Origin: an uncultured Mediterranea sp.
GTDB taxonomy: Bacteria > Bacteroidota > Bacteroidia > Bacteroidales > Bacteroidaceae
Direction of reading: 5' to 3'
NCBI GenBank assembly: GCA_945831575.1
Contig: CAMACX010000019.1
Coordinates: forward strand, 1-54,031
Length of the DNA stretch: 54,031 bases
Shown here piece by piece: positions 23,531 to 33,793 of the stretch; within the stretch, counting starts at the first letter, position 1; the number at the start of each line of letters is the position of its first letter. The position numbers and the translations under genes were made by a program. The notes beneath the pieces were generated by a model. It worked only from the letters and a program-made list of their open reading frames with translations. It was not told the DNA's origin and did no database searches.

Positions 23531-25993
23531 TTATCTCAGCTTGGCACCCAGCTTGTTCTGCAAGTTGGCCACCAGCTTCTGCATGATTTTGTCAATCTGC
23601 TTGTCGTTGAGGGTGGCGTTCTCGTCTTGAAGCAGGAAGCTCACTGCGTAGCTCTTCTTGCCGGCCTCAAGGTTCTTACCCTCATAGACATCAAACAGCT
23701 CCACCTCCTTGAGCAGCTTCTTCTCGGTCTCGTAGGCAATACGCTCAATCTGGGCAAACTCTACCTGCTGATCGACGAGCAGGGCCAAGTCACGCTTGAC
23801 GGCGGGGAACTTGGAGAGCTCCTTGTAGCTTACCTTGGCACTCTTGATGGCCTTCATCAGCTCCTTCCAGTTGAGGTCGGCGTAGAATACCTCCTGGTCG
23901 ATGTCCATGGCCTTGAGTAGCTTCTTCTTGATGATACCAAGGGTGGCCAGGCGCTTGCCGCCACGGGTCTCGAAGCCGAGGGCTGCAGCGAAGATGTCCT
24001 CCGTGGCATGTACCTGCTGGAGGGCACCGGAGGGGATGCCCAGACGACAGAAGATGTTCATCACATAAGCTTTAAGCTCATAGACTGAACTCTCCTCGTT
24101 GGGGTGTGCCCACGAGTTCTCCACGCGCTTGCCTGTCAGCCAGAGGCCAAGGTGGTACTCTTCACTGTAGGCGTTGAGCGGATGCTCGGCATCCTTACGC
24201 TCGGTCTGATAGTGGTAGCAGTTGCCAAACTCGAAGAAACGCAGGTCAGCGTTCTTGCGGTTGGCGTTGTGGGCAATGCTCTCCAGACCGCCGAAGAGGA
24301 GCGACTGACGCATGGCGTTAAGGTCGTTGCTCAGGGGATTCATCAGCATCACCAGCTGGGCGGAGGGATAGCTCTCCAGGCCGTCGTAATAGGCGGCACG
24401 GGTCAGTGAGTTGTTGAGTATCTCGTTGAAGCCGCAGCCCACCAGCTGCTCGGCAATCAGGTTCTGCAGTTTGTTGGAGCGGTCGCACTCAACCTTGGTA
24501 GTCAGGCTCGACTTGAGGGTAGTGGGTATCTCTACGTTGTTGTAGCCATAGATGCGCAGGATGTCTTCTATCACGTCGCAGGGGCGCTGTACATCCACGC
24601 GGTAAGGAGGCACGTCGAGAGTGAGTCCCTCAGCCGTCTCTGCCACAATCTTCATCTCCAGACTGCTCACAATGCGCTTGATCTCGTCGTGAGGAATCTC
24701 CTTGCCGATGAGGTTGTGTACCTCGGCATAGGTAATCTCTACGCGGAAGGCGGCTACAGGAGCGGCACAGATATCCTTGATGTCGCTGGAAATGGACCCA
24801 CCGGCCAGCTCCTTGACCATCAGGGCAGCCAGCTTGAGACAGTAGAGCACGCCGTTGGGATCCACACCGCGCTCAAAGCGGAACGAGGCATCGGTGCTCA
24901 GGCCGTGGCGACGGGCCGTCTTGCGCACCCACGTAGGATGGAAGTAGGCACTCTCCAGGAAGACATCGGTCGTGGCCTCCGTGGAGCCAGACTGCAGACC
25001 GCCAAAGACTCCGGCAATACACATGGGCTCCTCGGCATTGCAGATCATCAGGTCGCGGGCATCCAGCTTGCGCTCCACCTCATCGAGGGTGACGAAGGGG
25101 GTGTCCTGCGGCATGGTCTTGACAATCACCTGATGCCCCTTGATCTGGTTGGCATCAAAGCAATGGAGCGGCTGACCGAAGGCGTGGACGATGTAGTTGG
25201 TGATATCAACCACATTGTTGATGGGGCGCAGACCAATCAGGCGCAGCTTGTTCTGCAACCATTCAGGGCTCTCCTTGACGGTGACACCCTTGACAGTCAC
25301 GCCAGCGTAGCGGGGACAAGCCTCGCTATTCTCTACACGAACCTCAATGTCAAGGTCATGATTCTCCACGGCAAAAGCCTCCACCGACGGGCGGTGAAGC
25401 GCCGTAGGAAGGCCCTGCTGCACAAGGTAAGCGTAGAGGTCGCGGGCCACACCATAGTGTGAGCAAGCATCTGCACGGTTGGGGGTAATATCCACTTCGA
25501 GCACGTAGTCGCTCTTGATGTTGTAATAATCCTTGGCCAGGATACCCGGTTGCACATCGGCAGGAAGCACGATGATGCCGGCATGGTCGGTACCGATGCC
25601 TATCTCATCCTCGCCACAGATCATGCCGTTGGACTCAACGCCTCTCAGCTTCGACTTCTTGATGGTGAAGCACTCGTCGCCGCTATACAGTTTGGTACCC
25701 AGGGTAGCTACAATGACCTTCTGTCCGGCAGCCACATTGGGTGCACCGCAGACTATCTGCACGGGGTCGCCCGTACCGAGGTTAACGGTCGTCACGTGCA
25801 TGTGGTCGGAATTGGGGTGAGGCTCACAGGTGAGCACCTCGCCCACCACCAGGCCTTCCAGCCCGCCTTTGATGGATTGCACCTCATCTACGCTGCCCGT
25901 CTCCAGACCGATTGAGGTGAGTGCATCTGCCACCTCCTGAGGGGTCAACTCAAAATCAACATATTCTTTTAGCCAATTATACGAAATATTCAT
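23531..25993 (-). CDS. pheT: Phenylalanyl-tRNA synthetase beta subunit
   Basis: 820 residues, full length. It begins MNISYNWLKEYVDF and carries the tRNA-binding EMAP-like domain (roughly 40-155), the B3/4 editing domain, the B5 domain, the catalytic-like core and the C-terminal ferredoxin-fold anticodon-binding domain (SKFPAVKRDLALLVD onward). It forms the alpha2-beta2 enzyme with PheS, whose gene is not here. It heads the minus-strand series that continues with yebC. Confidence 0.98.
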   Translation of the reverse strand: MNISYNWLKEYVDFELTPQEVADALTSIGLETGSVDEVQSIKGGLEGLVVGEVLTCEPHPNSDHMHVTTVNLGTGDPVQIVCGAPNVAAGQKVIVATLGTKLYSGDECFTIKKSKLRGVESNGMICGEDEIGIGTDHAGIIVLPADVQPGILAKDYYNIKSDYVLEVDITPNRADACSHYGVARDLYAYLVQQGLPTALHRPSVEAFAVENHDLDIEVRVENSEACPRYAGVTVKGVTVKESPEWLQNKLRLIGLRPINNVVDITNYIVHAFGQPLHCFDANQIKGHQVIVKTMPQDTPFVTLDEVERKLDARDLMICNAEEPMCIAGVFGGLQSGSTEATTDVFLESAYFHPTWVRKTARRHGLSTDASFRFERGVDPNGVLYCLKLAALMVKELAGGSISSDIKDICAAPVAAFRVEITYAEVHNLIGKEIPHDEIKRIVSSLEMKIVAETAEGLTLDVPPYRVDVQRPCDVIEDILRIYGYNNVEIPTTLKSSLTTKVECDRSNKLQNLIAEQLVGCGFNEILNNSLTRAAYYDGLESYPSAQLVMLMNPLSNDLNAMRQSLLFGGLESIAHNANRKNADLRFFEFGNCYHYQTERKDAEHPLNAYSEEYHLGLWLTGKRVENSWAHPNEESSVYELKAYVMNIFCRLGIPSGALQQVHATEDIFAAALGFETRGGKRLATLGIIKKKLLKAMDIDQEVFYADLNWKELMKAIKSAKVSYKELSKFPAVKRDLALLVDQQVEFAQIERIAYETEKKLLKEVELFDVYEGKNLEAGKKSYAVSFLLQDENATLNDKQIDKIMQKLVANLQNKLGAKLR

Positions 25994-26020
25994 GTCGTTA
26001 ATAGTTTATTAAATGACCTG

Positions 26021-26028
26021 CAAAGGTA
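26021..26028 (-). promoter_or_regulatory. -7 box of pheT
   Basis: Minus-strand TACCTTTG, about 28 bp before the pheT ATG, matches TAnnTTTG. No TTG is seen at the usual distance. Confidence 0.55.
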
Positions 26029-26068
26029 TGAAGTTTTTTTTAATATGTAGGGCTATTTGGCCCACTAT

Positions 26069-27400
26069 TTATTTTTCAGCTTGCTGAAGCGGCTCCTGCG
26101 CGGGGGCCGGCAAGACCCAATGGAGCACGAGATAGCCCAGAATACCGGAGATGACGGTGCCGCAGATGACGCCAAACTTGGCCTGATTGAGCATCTCGGG
26201 ATGAGCCGAGGCATAGGAGAGGTTGGCGATGAAGAGCGATACGGTGAATCCGATACCGCCCAGCAGGCAGACTCCGGCTATGTTCTTCCAGTTCATGCCA
26301 TGAGGCATCGGAGCGATGCGGCACTTGATGGTGAGCCAGGTGAAACTGAAGATGCCGATGAACTTACCGAGCAGCAGACCGACAGCCACGGCAATGCTCA
26401 CGTCGCCCACTACACCTCCGCCGCTGAACACCACGCCGGCATTGGCAAAGGCAAAGAGGGGCAGGATGAAGAAGTTGACCAGTCCATGCAGGTTGTTCTC
26501 CATCGACTGCAGCGGACTGATGACAAAGTCGGAGGCCTGCTCCACACGCTTGAGCGTGGCAATCTGCTCGTTGGTGAGCACAATCTCCTCCTTCTCATTG
26601 ACAGGGAAGGTATTGATGATCTTGCGGATCTTCTCGATGTACTTACCGGCATCCAGGTTGGGGCGTGCCGGGAACATGAAGGCCAGGATGACACCCGAGA
26701 TGGTAGCATGAATACCCGACTGCAAGAAGAGATACCAGATGATGACACCTACCGAGAGGTAGAGAATCTTGGCGGTGGCTCCGCGACGACCCATATAATA
26801 TAGGAACGCGTAAAGCACGGCAGCAGCCAGCAGGTAACCTAAAGCCACATGGTCGCTGTAGAAGATGGCGATGACCAGGATGCCGCCAATATCGTCGGCC
26901 ACGGCAAAGGCGGTGAGGAATACCTTGAGACTCAAGGGCACGCGCTTGCCCAACAGGCTCAGCACACCCAGCGAGAAGGCGATATCCGTAGCCATCGGGA
27001 TAGCACAGCCACGCATCTCGTCGCCACCCGAGGGCACCAACAGGGTGAAGATAATCACGGGGAGAATCATACCGCCACAGGCGGCGATGATGGGCAGGCT
27101 CGCCTTGCGGAAGGTAGAAAGCTCACCCACGAGCAGTTCGCGCTTGATCTCCAAGCCTACAGAGAGGAAGAAGATGGCCATCAGGCAGTCGTTAATAAAG
27201 TCGAGCATACGGAGCGGATGACCTCCGTGGGAGAAGAGGTTGAAGTCGCCCACACAAAGATAAAGCTCCTGGCTGAGGAACTGGTTGTAGTAAGGGGCCA
27301 ACGGAGAGTTGGCCACTACCGCCGCCACAATGGCGGTCACGAAAAGAAGAATACTGGCAATCAGATTATGACTGATGCGGATTTTTATAAGAGATTTCAT
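26069..27400 (-). CDS. nhaA: Na+/H+ antiporter NhaA
   Basis: About 443 residues from ATG 27398-27400 (MKSLIKIRISHN); an upstream GTG would add nine residues. It is a multi-pass inner-membrane protein exporting Na+ in exchange for protons. Family segments include NDCLMAIFFLSVGLEIKRE, MATDIAFSLGVLSLLGKRVP and TAFAVADDIGGILVIAIFY; the DD pair is the ion-binding aspartates. A loop of about 40 polar residues (VNEKEEIVLTNEQIATLKR) separates the two halves, longer than in the E. coli protein. It follows lepA at 50 bp. Confidence 0.96.
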   Translation of the reverse strand: MKSLIKIRISHNLIASILLFVTAIVAAVVANSPLAPYYNQFLSQELYLCVGDFNLFSHGGHPLRMLDFINDCLMAIFFLSVGLEIKRELLVGELSTFRKASLPIIAACGGMILPVIIFTLLVPSGGDEMRGCAIPMATDIAFSLGVLSLLGKRVPLSLKVFLTAFAVADDIGGILVIAIFYSDHVALGYLLAAAVLYAFLYYMGRRGATAKILYLSVGVIIWYLFLQSGIHATISGVILAFMFPARPNLDAGKYIEKIRKIINTFPVNEKEEIVLTNEQIATLKRVEQASDFVISPLQSMENNLHGLVNFFILPLFAFANAGVVFSGGGVVGDVSIAVAVGLLLGKFIGIFSFTWLTIKCRIAPMPHGMNWKNIAGVCLLGGIGFTVSLFIANLSYASAHPEMLNQAKFGVICGTVISGILGYLVLHWVLPAPAQEPLQQAEK

Positions 27401-27450
27401 GCTATATAATGATTTTTTATTGGTCACTCTTCACGGCAAGGGAAGGGGAA

Positions 27451-29232
27451 TCAATCCAGCTTGAGCACTGCGAGGAAGGCCTTCTGAGGTACCTCCACGT
27501 TGCCAATCTGCTTCATGCGTTTCTTACCCTTCTTCTGCTTCTCCAGCAGTTTGCGCTTACGGCTCACGTCACCGCCGTAGCACTTGGCCGTCACGTCCTT
27601 GCGCACCTGCTTCACCGTCTCACGGGCAATGATCTTGGAGCCAATGGCGGCCTGGATGGCAATGTCAAACTGCTGGCGCGGGATGAGCTCCTTCAGCTTC
27701 TCACACATGCGGCGGCCAAAGGCCTCGGCATTGTCGAAGTGGGTCAGCGTAGAGAGGGCATCCACAGGGTCACCGTTGAGCAGGATGTCGAGCTTCACCA
27801 GTTTAGAGGGGCGGAAACCGTTGGGGTGGTAGTCAAACGAGGCATACCCCTTGGAGATGCTCTTCAACTTGTCGTAAAAGTCGATGACGATCTCACCCAA
27901 AGGCAGGTCGTAATAGATTTCTACGCGGTTGCCAGAGATATACTCCTGCTTGACCAGCTCACCCCGCTTGCCGAGGCAGAGGGTCATGATGGGACCGATG
28001 TAGTCGGTTGCGGTGATGACACTGGCGCGGATATAAGGCTCCTCGATGTGGTCTATCAGGGTGGGGTCGGGCATGCTGCCGGGATTGTGTACCTCCATCA
28101 TGTGACCCTGCTTGTCATACACATTATAAGATACGTTGGGCACGGTGGTGATGACGTTCATGTCAAACTCGCGGTCGAGGCGCTCCTGCACAATCTCCAT
28201 GTGGAGCAGGCCGAGGAAGCCGCAACGGAAGCCGAAGCCCAGGGCCACGGATGATTCGGGCTGGAAGGTGAGGCTGGCATCGTTGAGCTGGAGCTTCTCC
28301 AACGAAGAGCGCAGGTCCTCAAAGTCCTCTGCGTCGATGGGATAGACACCGGCAAAGACCATGGGCTTTACCTCCTCGAAGCCGGCAATGGCCTTGGCGC
28401 AAGGACGGGCGATATGCGTGATGGTATCGCCCACACGCACCTCGCGCGAGGTCTTGATGCCTGAGATGATATAGCCCACGTCGCCGGTACGTAGCTCCTT
28501 GCGGGGCACCATATCCATCTTGAGTACACCAATCTCGTCCGCATCATACTCCTTGCCTGTATTGTAGAACTTCACTTTGTCACCGGTGCGTATCACGCCG
28601 TTCTCCACCTTGAAGTAGGCGATGATGCCCCGGAAGGAGTTGAACACAGAGTCGAAAATCAAGGCCTGCAGCGGTGCCTCCTCATCTCCCACGGGATGGG
28701 GCACCCGCTCTATGACAGCCTGCAGAATCTCCTCCACACCCATGCCGGTCTTACCCGAAGCGCGGATTATCTCCTCCCGCTTGCAGCCCAGCAGCTCCAC
28801 AATCTCGTCCTCCACCTCATCGGGCTGGGCGCTGGCCATATCACACTTGTTGATGACAGGGATGATCTCCAGGTCATGCTCAAGAGCCATGTAGAGGTTG
28901 GAGATGGTCTGTGCCTGCACGCCCTGTGAGGCATCGACGATAAGCAGCGCCCCTTCGCAGGCGGCAATCGAACGTGACACCTCGTAGGAGAAATCGACAT
29001 GCCCCGGGGTGTCAATCAGGTTGAGGATGTACTTCTCCCCTTGGTAGGTGTATTCCATCTGGATGGCGTGGCTCTTGATGGTGATACCACGCTCACGCTC
29101 CAGGTCCATATCATCGAGCATCTGTCCTTCGGTCACCTGAATGGTGTTGGTGAACTCAAGCAGGCGGTCGGCCAGCGTGGATTTGCCGTGGTCAATATGG
29201 GCAATGATGCAGAAATTGCGGATATTTTTCAT
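27451..29232 (-). CDS. lepA: Elongation factor 4 (LepA)
   Basis: 593 residues from ATG 29230-29232 ([19 protein letters not shown]); the frame extends 18 codons upstream into the promoter, so this start is preferred. The GTPase motifs are [16 protein letters not shown] and NKCDM, followed by domains II and III and the LepA-specific C-terminal domain ([25 protein letters not shown] region). It remobilises stalled ribosomes or helps initiation. It probably forms an operon with nhaA. Confidence 0.97.
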   Translation of the reverse strand: MKNIRNFCIIAHIDHGKSTLADRLLEFTNTIQVTEGQMLDDMDLERERGITIKSHAIQMEYTYQGEKYILNLIDTPGHVDFSYEVSRSIAACEGALLIVDASQGVQAQTISNLYMALEHDLEIIPVINKCDMASAQPDEVEDEIVELLGCKREEIIRASGKTGMGVEEILQAVIERVPHPVGDEEAPLQALIFDSVFNSFRGIIAYFKVENGVIRTGDKVKFYNTGKEYDADEIGVLKMDMVPRKELRTGDVGYIISGIKTSREVRVGDTITHIARPCAKAIAGFEEVKPMVFAGVYPIDAEDFEDLRSSLEKLQLNDASLTFQPESSVALGFGFRCGFLGLLHMEIVQERLDREFDMNVITTVPNVSYNVYDKQGHMMEVHNPGSMPDPTLIDHIEEPYIRASVITATDYIGPIMTLCLGKRGELVKQEYISGNRVEIYYDLPLGEIVIDFYDKLKSISKGYASFDYHPNGFRPSKLVKLDILLNGDPVDALSTLTHFDNAEAFGRRMCEKLKELIPRQQFDIAIQAAIGSKIIARETVKQVRKDVTAKCYGGDVSRKRKLLEKQKKGKKRMKQIGNVEVPQKAFLAVLKLD

Positions 29233-29263
29233 TCTTCTTTTCTCTTTTGATACTTTTTGGCTG

Positions 29264-29271
29264 CAAAAATA
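29264..29271 (-). promoter_or_regulatory. -7 box of lepA
   Basis: Minus-strand TATTTTTG, 31 bp before the lepA ATG. It is divergent from the biotin-operon promoter 22 bp away. Confidence 0.55.
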
Positions 29272-29293
29272 GGTAAAATTTTGCATTCAGCCG

Positions 29294-29323
29294 TTGTCTG
29301 AAAGCATTTTTATTGTACTTTTG
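29294..29323 (+). promoter_or_regulatory. Promoter of the biotin cluster, with possible operator arms
   Basis: TTG (29294-29296), a 19-bp spacer and TACTTTTG (29316-29323) fit the Bacteroidetes promoter. GTTGTC (29293-29298) and GACAAC (29329-29334) form a 6-bp inverted repeat bracketing it, a possible regulator site. Transcription should start near 29330, about 35 nt before the ATG at 29365. Confidence 0.7.
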
Positions 29324-29364
29324 CCCACGACAACAAGTGTGTGACCCCCATTTATGTCCGAAAG

Positions 29365-29541
29365 ATGAGAAAACAGAGACCCACATCCGCCCTACGTTTC
29401 CGCCGCTGGAGCCACAAAGCCTATGCGGTGTTTGCCAGCATGGGCCGTTGCGTCACCATCGGACAGCTGGCCGTACACATTGCCGACCGTTCGCTCCAGA
29501 AACAGCAGTCGGTACAGAAACCCCATTCTAACAATTCATTT
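29365..29541 (+). other. In-frame basic leader segment ahead of the BioB domain
   Basis: 59 codons from ATG 29365 run without a stop into the normal BioB start at ATG 29542. The product is strongly basic ([17 protein letters not shown]), followed by [16 protein letters not shown]. BioB proteins elsewhere start at the position of [10 protein letters not shown]. With transcription starting near 29330, this segment should be translated, either as an N-terminal extension or as a leader peptide with re-initiation at 29542. Confidence 0.6.
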
Positions 29542-31782
29542 ATGACCCTTTCAGAACTTAAAGAACGGGTGCTCGCGGGAGGAGAAATCTCGCCCGAGGA
29601 GGCCCTTTGGCTGGCCGGATGCTGTCCCAAGGAAGAGCTTTACCGCGCCGCCCATGAGATTACGGTGGCCTGTGCCCACCGTGAGTTTGACATGTGCAGC
29701 ATCATCAACGTGAAGTCGGGCCGATGCCCCGAGGACTGCAAATGGTGCGCCCAGTCGGCCCACTACCACACCGCAGCCGACACCTACGATACCCTCCCTC
29801 CCGAAGAGTGCCTCCGCCAGGCCCTCTACAACGAACGCCAAGGCGTGAACCGCTTCTCCCTCGTGGCCAGCGGTCGCAAACCCTCCCCTACCCAACTCCA
29901 GAAAATGCTTGAAGCCACGCGCCTGATGCGCCGGCAATCCTCCATCCACCTCTGCGCCTCACTGGGTCTGATGGATGAGGAGTCGCTGCGACAGTTGCGC
30001 GAAGCGGGCATCACACGCTACCATTGCAACCTGGAGACAGCCCCTTCCTATTTCCCTACACTCTGCTCCACCCATACGCAGGAGGAGAAGCTCCGCACCT
30101 TGGAGGCGGCCCACCGTGCCGGCATGGAAATCTGCAGCGGCGGCATCATCGGCATGGGGGAGAGCATGGAGCAGCGCATAGAGTTTGCCTTCACGCTGAA
30201 GAAGTTAAATACCAGCTCAATACCCATCAATTTGCTGAGCCCGATACCGGGTACGCCGCTGGAGCATCAGGCTCCCCTGAGCGACGACGAGATGCTGACC
30301 ACCATTGCCCTCTTCCGCTTCATTAACCCAACAGCCTTCCTGCGTTTTGCGGGAGGCCGCTCTCAGCTGTGTCAGGCAGCCGTGGAGAAGGCACTCTACG
30401 TGGGCATCAACTCGGCCATCGTGGGCGACCTGCTCACCACGCTGGGCTCGAAGGTGAACGACGACAAGAAACTGATTACCGAAGCGGGCTACACCCTGCC
30501 CTACTCGGCCTTTGACCGCATGCACCTCTGGCACCCCTACACCTCAACGACCAATCCCCTACCCGTCTATAAGGTGGAGCGGGCCGACGGCTGCACCATC
30601 ACTCTGGAGAGTGGCGAGACGCTGGTGGAGGGCATGTCGTCCTGGTGGTGCGCCGTGCATGGCTACAACCATCCCGTGCTCAATGCAGCAGCCAAGGCGC
30701 AACTGGACAAGATGTCGCATGTGATGTTTGGCGGACTGACCCATGAGCCGGCCATAGAGCTGGGCAAGCTACTCCTCTCCATCCTCCCTCCCTCGATGCA
30801 GAAGATTTTCTATGCCGACTCAGGCTCGGTGGCGGTAGAGGTGGCCATGAAGATGGCCGTGCAATATTGGTCATCGCAACGGAAGAACAACTTCGTCACC
30901 ATCCGCTCGGGCTACCATGGTGATACGTGGAATGCCATGTCGGTGTGCGACCCCGTGACGGGCATGCACTCGCTCTTTGGCACCTCGCTTCCCATCCGCT
31001 ACTTTGCTCCACAACCCCACTCGCGCTTCGATGGTGAATGGGACCCGGATGACATCCTCCCCTTGAAGGAGATCATCGAACACCATGCCGATGAACTAGC
31101 TGCACTTATTCTGGAGCCTGTAGTGCAAGGGGCTGGAGGCATGTGGTTCTACCACCCGCAATACCTGCGCGAGGCGGCCAAGCTCTGCCGGGAACATGAT
31201 GTGTTGCTGATATTTGATGAGATAGCTACGGGCTTTGGCCGCACGGGCAAACTCTTTGCCTGGGAGTGGGCCGGCGTGGAGCCCGACATCATGTGCATCG
31301 GCAAGGCACTGACAGGTGGATATATGACCCTATCGGCTGTGGCTGCCACCAATCAGGTGGCCGACACCATCTCCAACCAGACACCCTACTGCTTCATGCA
31401 TGGACCCACCTTCATGGGCAATCCATTGGCTACGGCTGTGGCCTGCGCTTCGGTAAGGCTGTTGCTCTCGCCCGAATACGACTGGCAGGGCAAGGTAGAA
31501 CGCATCCGCCTGCAGTTGGAGCGTGAACTGGCTCCTGCCCGCCACCTGCCGCAGGTGAAGGATGTGCGTGTCATCGGGGCAATCGGTGTCATCCAGACAC
31601 GCCGTCCGGTCGATATGGCCTGGATGCAGCGCCGCTTCGTGGAGGAGGGTATCTGGGTGCGCCCCTTCAACTGCAACGTCTATATCATGCCCCCCTTCAT
31701 CATCTCGCCCGAACAGCTCACCAAGCTGACCAGTGGTCTGATCAAGATTATGTCTGAAATCTCAACGGAGGAAGAAGGATGA
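29365..31782 (+). CDS. bioB-bioA: Fused biotin synthase - DAPA aminotransferase
   Basis: 805 residues if translation starts at ATG 29365 (GTG 29341 is also open; ATG 29542 is the classical BioB start). The first domain, up to about 30500, is BioB: radical-SAM motif [10 protein letters not shown] (CxxxCxxC) and the GGRSQ segment. After [14 protein letters not shown] the chain goes straight into Bio[48 protein letters not shown] and PLP lysine in IGKALTGGY. BioA makes diaminopelargonate using SAM as amino donor; BioB inserts sulfur into dethiobiotin, so the fusion joins non-consecutive steps that both use SAM. The stop overlaps bioF (ATGA). Confidence 0.93.
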   Translation: MRKQRPTSALRFRRWSHKAYAVFASMGRCVTIGQLAVHIADRSLQKQQSVQKPHSNNSFMTLSELKERVLAGGEISPEEALWLAGCCPKEELYRAAHEITVACAHREFDMCSIINVKSGRCPEDCKWCAQSAHYHTAADTYDTLPPEECLRQALYNERQGVNRFSLVASGRKPSPTQLQKMLEATRLMRRQSSIHLCASLGLMDEESLRQLREAGITRYHCNLETAPSYFPTLCSTHTQEEKLRTLEAAHRAGMEICSGGIIGMGESMEQRIEFAFTLKKLNTSSIPINLLSPIPGTPLEHQAPLSDDEMLTTIALFRFINPTAFLRFAGGRSQLCQAAVEKALYVGINSAIVGDLLTTLGSKVNDDKKLITEAGYTLPYSAFDRMHLWHPYTSTTNPLPVYKVERADGCTITLESGETLVEGMSSWWCAVHGYNHPVLNAAAKAQLDKMSHVMFGGLTHEPAIELGKLLLSILPPSMQKIFYADSGSVAVEVAMKMAVQYWSSQRKNNFVTIRSGYHGDTWNAMSVCDPVTGMHSLFGTSLPIRYFAPQPHSRFDGEWDPDDILPLKEIIEHHADELAALILEPVVQGAGGMWFYHPQYLREAAKLCREHDVLLIFDEIATGFGRTGKLFAWEWAGVEPDIMCIGKALTGGYMTLSAVAATNQVADTISNQTPYCFMHGPTFMGNPLATAVACASVRLLLSPEYDWQGKVERIRLQLERELAPARHLPQVKDVRVIGAIGVIQTRRPVDMAWMQRRFVEEGIWVRPFNCNVYIMPPFIISPEQLTKLTSGLIKIMSEISTEEEG

Positions 31783-32957
31783 ATGCAATGGAACAACGAA
31801 TTGCTGAGGAGCTGGCCCTGCTGGATGCAAAGGCCAACCTGCGCCGCTTGCCGCGGCTTGTTCACCACGGTAAGTGGGTGGAGGCAGCGGGATGCACCAT
31901 GCTCAACCTCTCCTCTAACGACTACCTGGGGCTGGCTACCGATCAGGCATTGCGACAAGAATACCTGGATGGGCTGTCGGTGGACAGGCTGCTGTTGAGC
32001 AGCTCTTCATCACGTCTGCTGACGGGTAACTTTACCGTCTTTGAGGAACTGGAGGAGGAGCTGGCCACACGTTTCGGCAAGGAGGCCGCCCTGGTCTTCA
32101 ACTGTGGCTATCATGCCAATACGGGCATCCTCCCCGCCCTCTGCACACCGCGCACGTTGGTGCTGGCCGACAAGCTGATTCATGCCAGTCTGATTGACGG
32201 TATGCAGCTCTCGGCTGCCACCTCGATGCGCTTCCGCCACAACGACCTGAAGCATCTGGAGCGTCTGCTGGAGAAGTATATTGACAGCTACGAACAGGTC
32301 TTCATCGTGACCGAGAGCGTCTTCAGCATGGATGGCGACCGGGCCGACTTGCGGCAACTCGTGGCGCTGAAAAGGCGCTACCTAGACAAGGTGATGCTCT
32401 ACGTGGATGAAGCCCATGCCTTCGGGGTGTTTGGTCCCACAGGACTGGGCTACGCAGAGGAACTAGGCTGTGTGGCCGACATCGACCTGCTGGTGGGTAC
32501 CTTCGGCAAAGCTGCTGCCTCGGCAGGTGCCTATGTGGTCTGCAGCCAGGCCATACGCAGTTGGCTCGTCAACAAGATGCGTCCATTTATCTTTACGACT
32601 GCCCTTCCCCCCCTGTCGGTGGACTGGACGCTCTACATCCTGCGGAGGCTGGCCTCCTTGCAGTCGCGACGCGACCATCTGACCAGATTGAGTAACAGCC
32701 TGCGCAAGCAACTGGAGGCGCTCAACATCCCTTGCCCGAGCGAAAGCCAGATTGTGCCGCTCCTGATTGGTGCCAGTGCCGATGCCCTGCTCAAGGCTGA
32801 AGCCCTGCAACGCCACGGCTTCTACCTGCTCCCCGTACGTCCGCCCACAGTCCCCGAAGGGACCTCGCGCATCCGCATCTCCCTCACCGCCGCCATGAAC
32901 GATGAAGAGATGGAGCACTTGCAGAAAGTACTGGAGAACCTAGCAGCTTCACAATGA
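31779..32957 (+). CDS. bioF: 8-amino-7-oxononanoate synthase
   Basis: 392 residues, standard length. It condenses pimeloyl thioester with alanine using PLP. Family motifs are [35 protein letters not shown] and the PLP lysine in TFGKAAAS. The start ATG overlaps the bioBA stop by four bases, so translation is coupled. A 158-bp gap with repeats follows before bioG. Confidence 0.96.
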   Translation: MNAMEQRIAEELALLDAKANLRRLPRLVHHGKWVEAAGCTMLNLSSNDYLGLATDQALRQEYLDGLSVDRLLLSSSSSRLLTGNFTVFEELEEELATRFGKEAALVFNCGYHANTGILPALCTPRTLVLADKLIHASLIDGMQLSAATSMRFRHNDLKHLERLLEKYIDSYEQVFIVTESVFSMDGDRADLRQLVALKRRYLDKVMLYVDEAHAFGVFGPTGLGYAEELGCVADIDLLVGTFGKAAASAGAYVVCSQAIRSWLVNKMRPFIFTTALPPLSVDWTLYILRRLASLQSRRDHLTRLSNSLRKQLEALNIPCPSESQIVPLLIGASADALLKAEALQRHGFYLLPVRPPTVPEGTSRIRISLTAAMNDEEMEHLQKVLENLAASQ

Positions 32958-32970
32958 ACAGTCTTCATGG

Positions 32971-33041
32971 AATCACAGATTTCACAGATTCAAGACAGAT
33001 TCTCACAGATTACTTGATTTCGATACCATGATTCTGTGGTT
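32971..33041. repeat. ACAGATT-type inverted-repeat element, copy D (short)
   Basis: AATCACAGATTTCACAGATT at the left and GATTCTGTGGTT at the right, with two more ACAGATT words between; 71 bp. It lies in the bioF-bioG gap, followed by a heptad array. Confidence 0.7.
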
Positions 33042-33050
33042 CAGCGAAGG

Positions 33051-33114
33051 CCATCACCCATCACATTAATCACTTATCACTCATCACTATTAATTATTCA
33101 TTATCCATTCAATA
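33051..33114. repeat. Heptad array before bioG
   Basis: About nine units in 7-bp steps (ATCACCC, ATCACAT, TAATCAC, TTATCAC, TCATCAC, TATTAAT, TATTCAT, TATCCAT, TCAATAG), ending two bases before the bioG start codon at 33116. Confidence 0.75.
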
Positions 33115-33115
33115 G

Positions 33116-33793
33116 ATGATTCAAAAATTCCTTATACACGAGCATCACCCCCGGCTGCTGATCTTCTTTGCGGGCTGGGCAGCCGATGAGACGCCCTTTG
33201 TGCAGTACCGTCCGGCAAACTGTGACTTCATGATCTGCTACGACTACCGCGACTTGACCTGGGATGCCACCTTGACCGCAGGCTACCAGGAGGTACACAT
33301 CGTGGGGTGGTCGATGGGCGTTTGGGCAGCCACCCATCTGCCCCAGCTGATGGAGCTTCCCCTGGGACGGCGGGTGGCCATCAACGGTTCACCCTATCCG
33401 GTGGATGACAGCCGAGGCATCCCACAGGCTATCTTCCAAGGCACGATTGATAATCTCAACGGACCGTCGCTGCATAAATTTCTGCGTCGGATGTGTGCCG
33501 ATACGCCCGCATTCCGTGGATTTCTGGCTGTAACGCCTCGTCGTCCGCTGGAGGAGATTGGCGAAGAACTGGTCTGTGTACAGCTGCAGGTGAAGACGCA
33601 GCAGCGCAAAGATGAGGAGCCGCTACCCTTGTGGCAAGAGGCCATCGTGGGGAGCAATGACCGCATCATCCCTCCCGACAATCAACTCAACGCCTGGGCG
33701 CAACTGCAGGTGCCTGTCGTCCGCAACGACGAGGCGCACTATCATGAACCCCTCTTCCGCTACTATCTGCAAGATATATGGACAAACGATTGA
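33116..33793 (+). CDS. bioG: Pimeloyl-ACP methyl ester esterase of the BioG type (DUF452)
   Basis: 225 residues, alpha/beta hydrolase. LLIFFAGWAADETPF and the nucleophile elbow GWSMGVWA (S66) are typical of BioG. It removes the methyl ester from pimeloyl-ACP and so ends chain extension begun by BioC. Its last 16 bases overlap the bioC start in another frame. In some relatives, to my knowledge, BioC and BioG are one fused protein; here they are separate but coupled. Confidence 0.9.
   Translation: MIQKFLIHEHHPRLLIFFAGWAADETPFVQYRPANCDFMICYDYRDLTWDATLTAGYQEVHIVGWSMGVWAATHLPQLMELPLGRRVAINGSPYPVDDSRGIPQAIFQGTIDNLNGPSLHKFLRRMCADTPAFRGFLAVTPRRPLEEIGEELVCVQLQVKTQQRKDEEPLPLWQEAIVGSNDRIIPPDNQLNAWAQLQVPVVRNDEAHYHEPLFRYYLQDIWTND

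Noticed and set aside
26050..26063. GGGC-GCCC hairpin after nhaA as a terminator
   Set aside because: Only a 4-bp stem and no T run on the nhaA strand.
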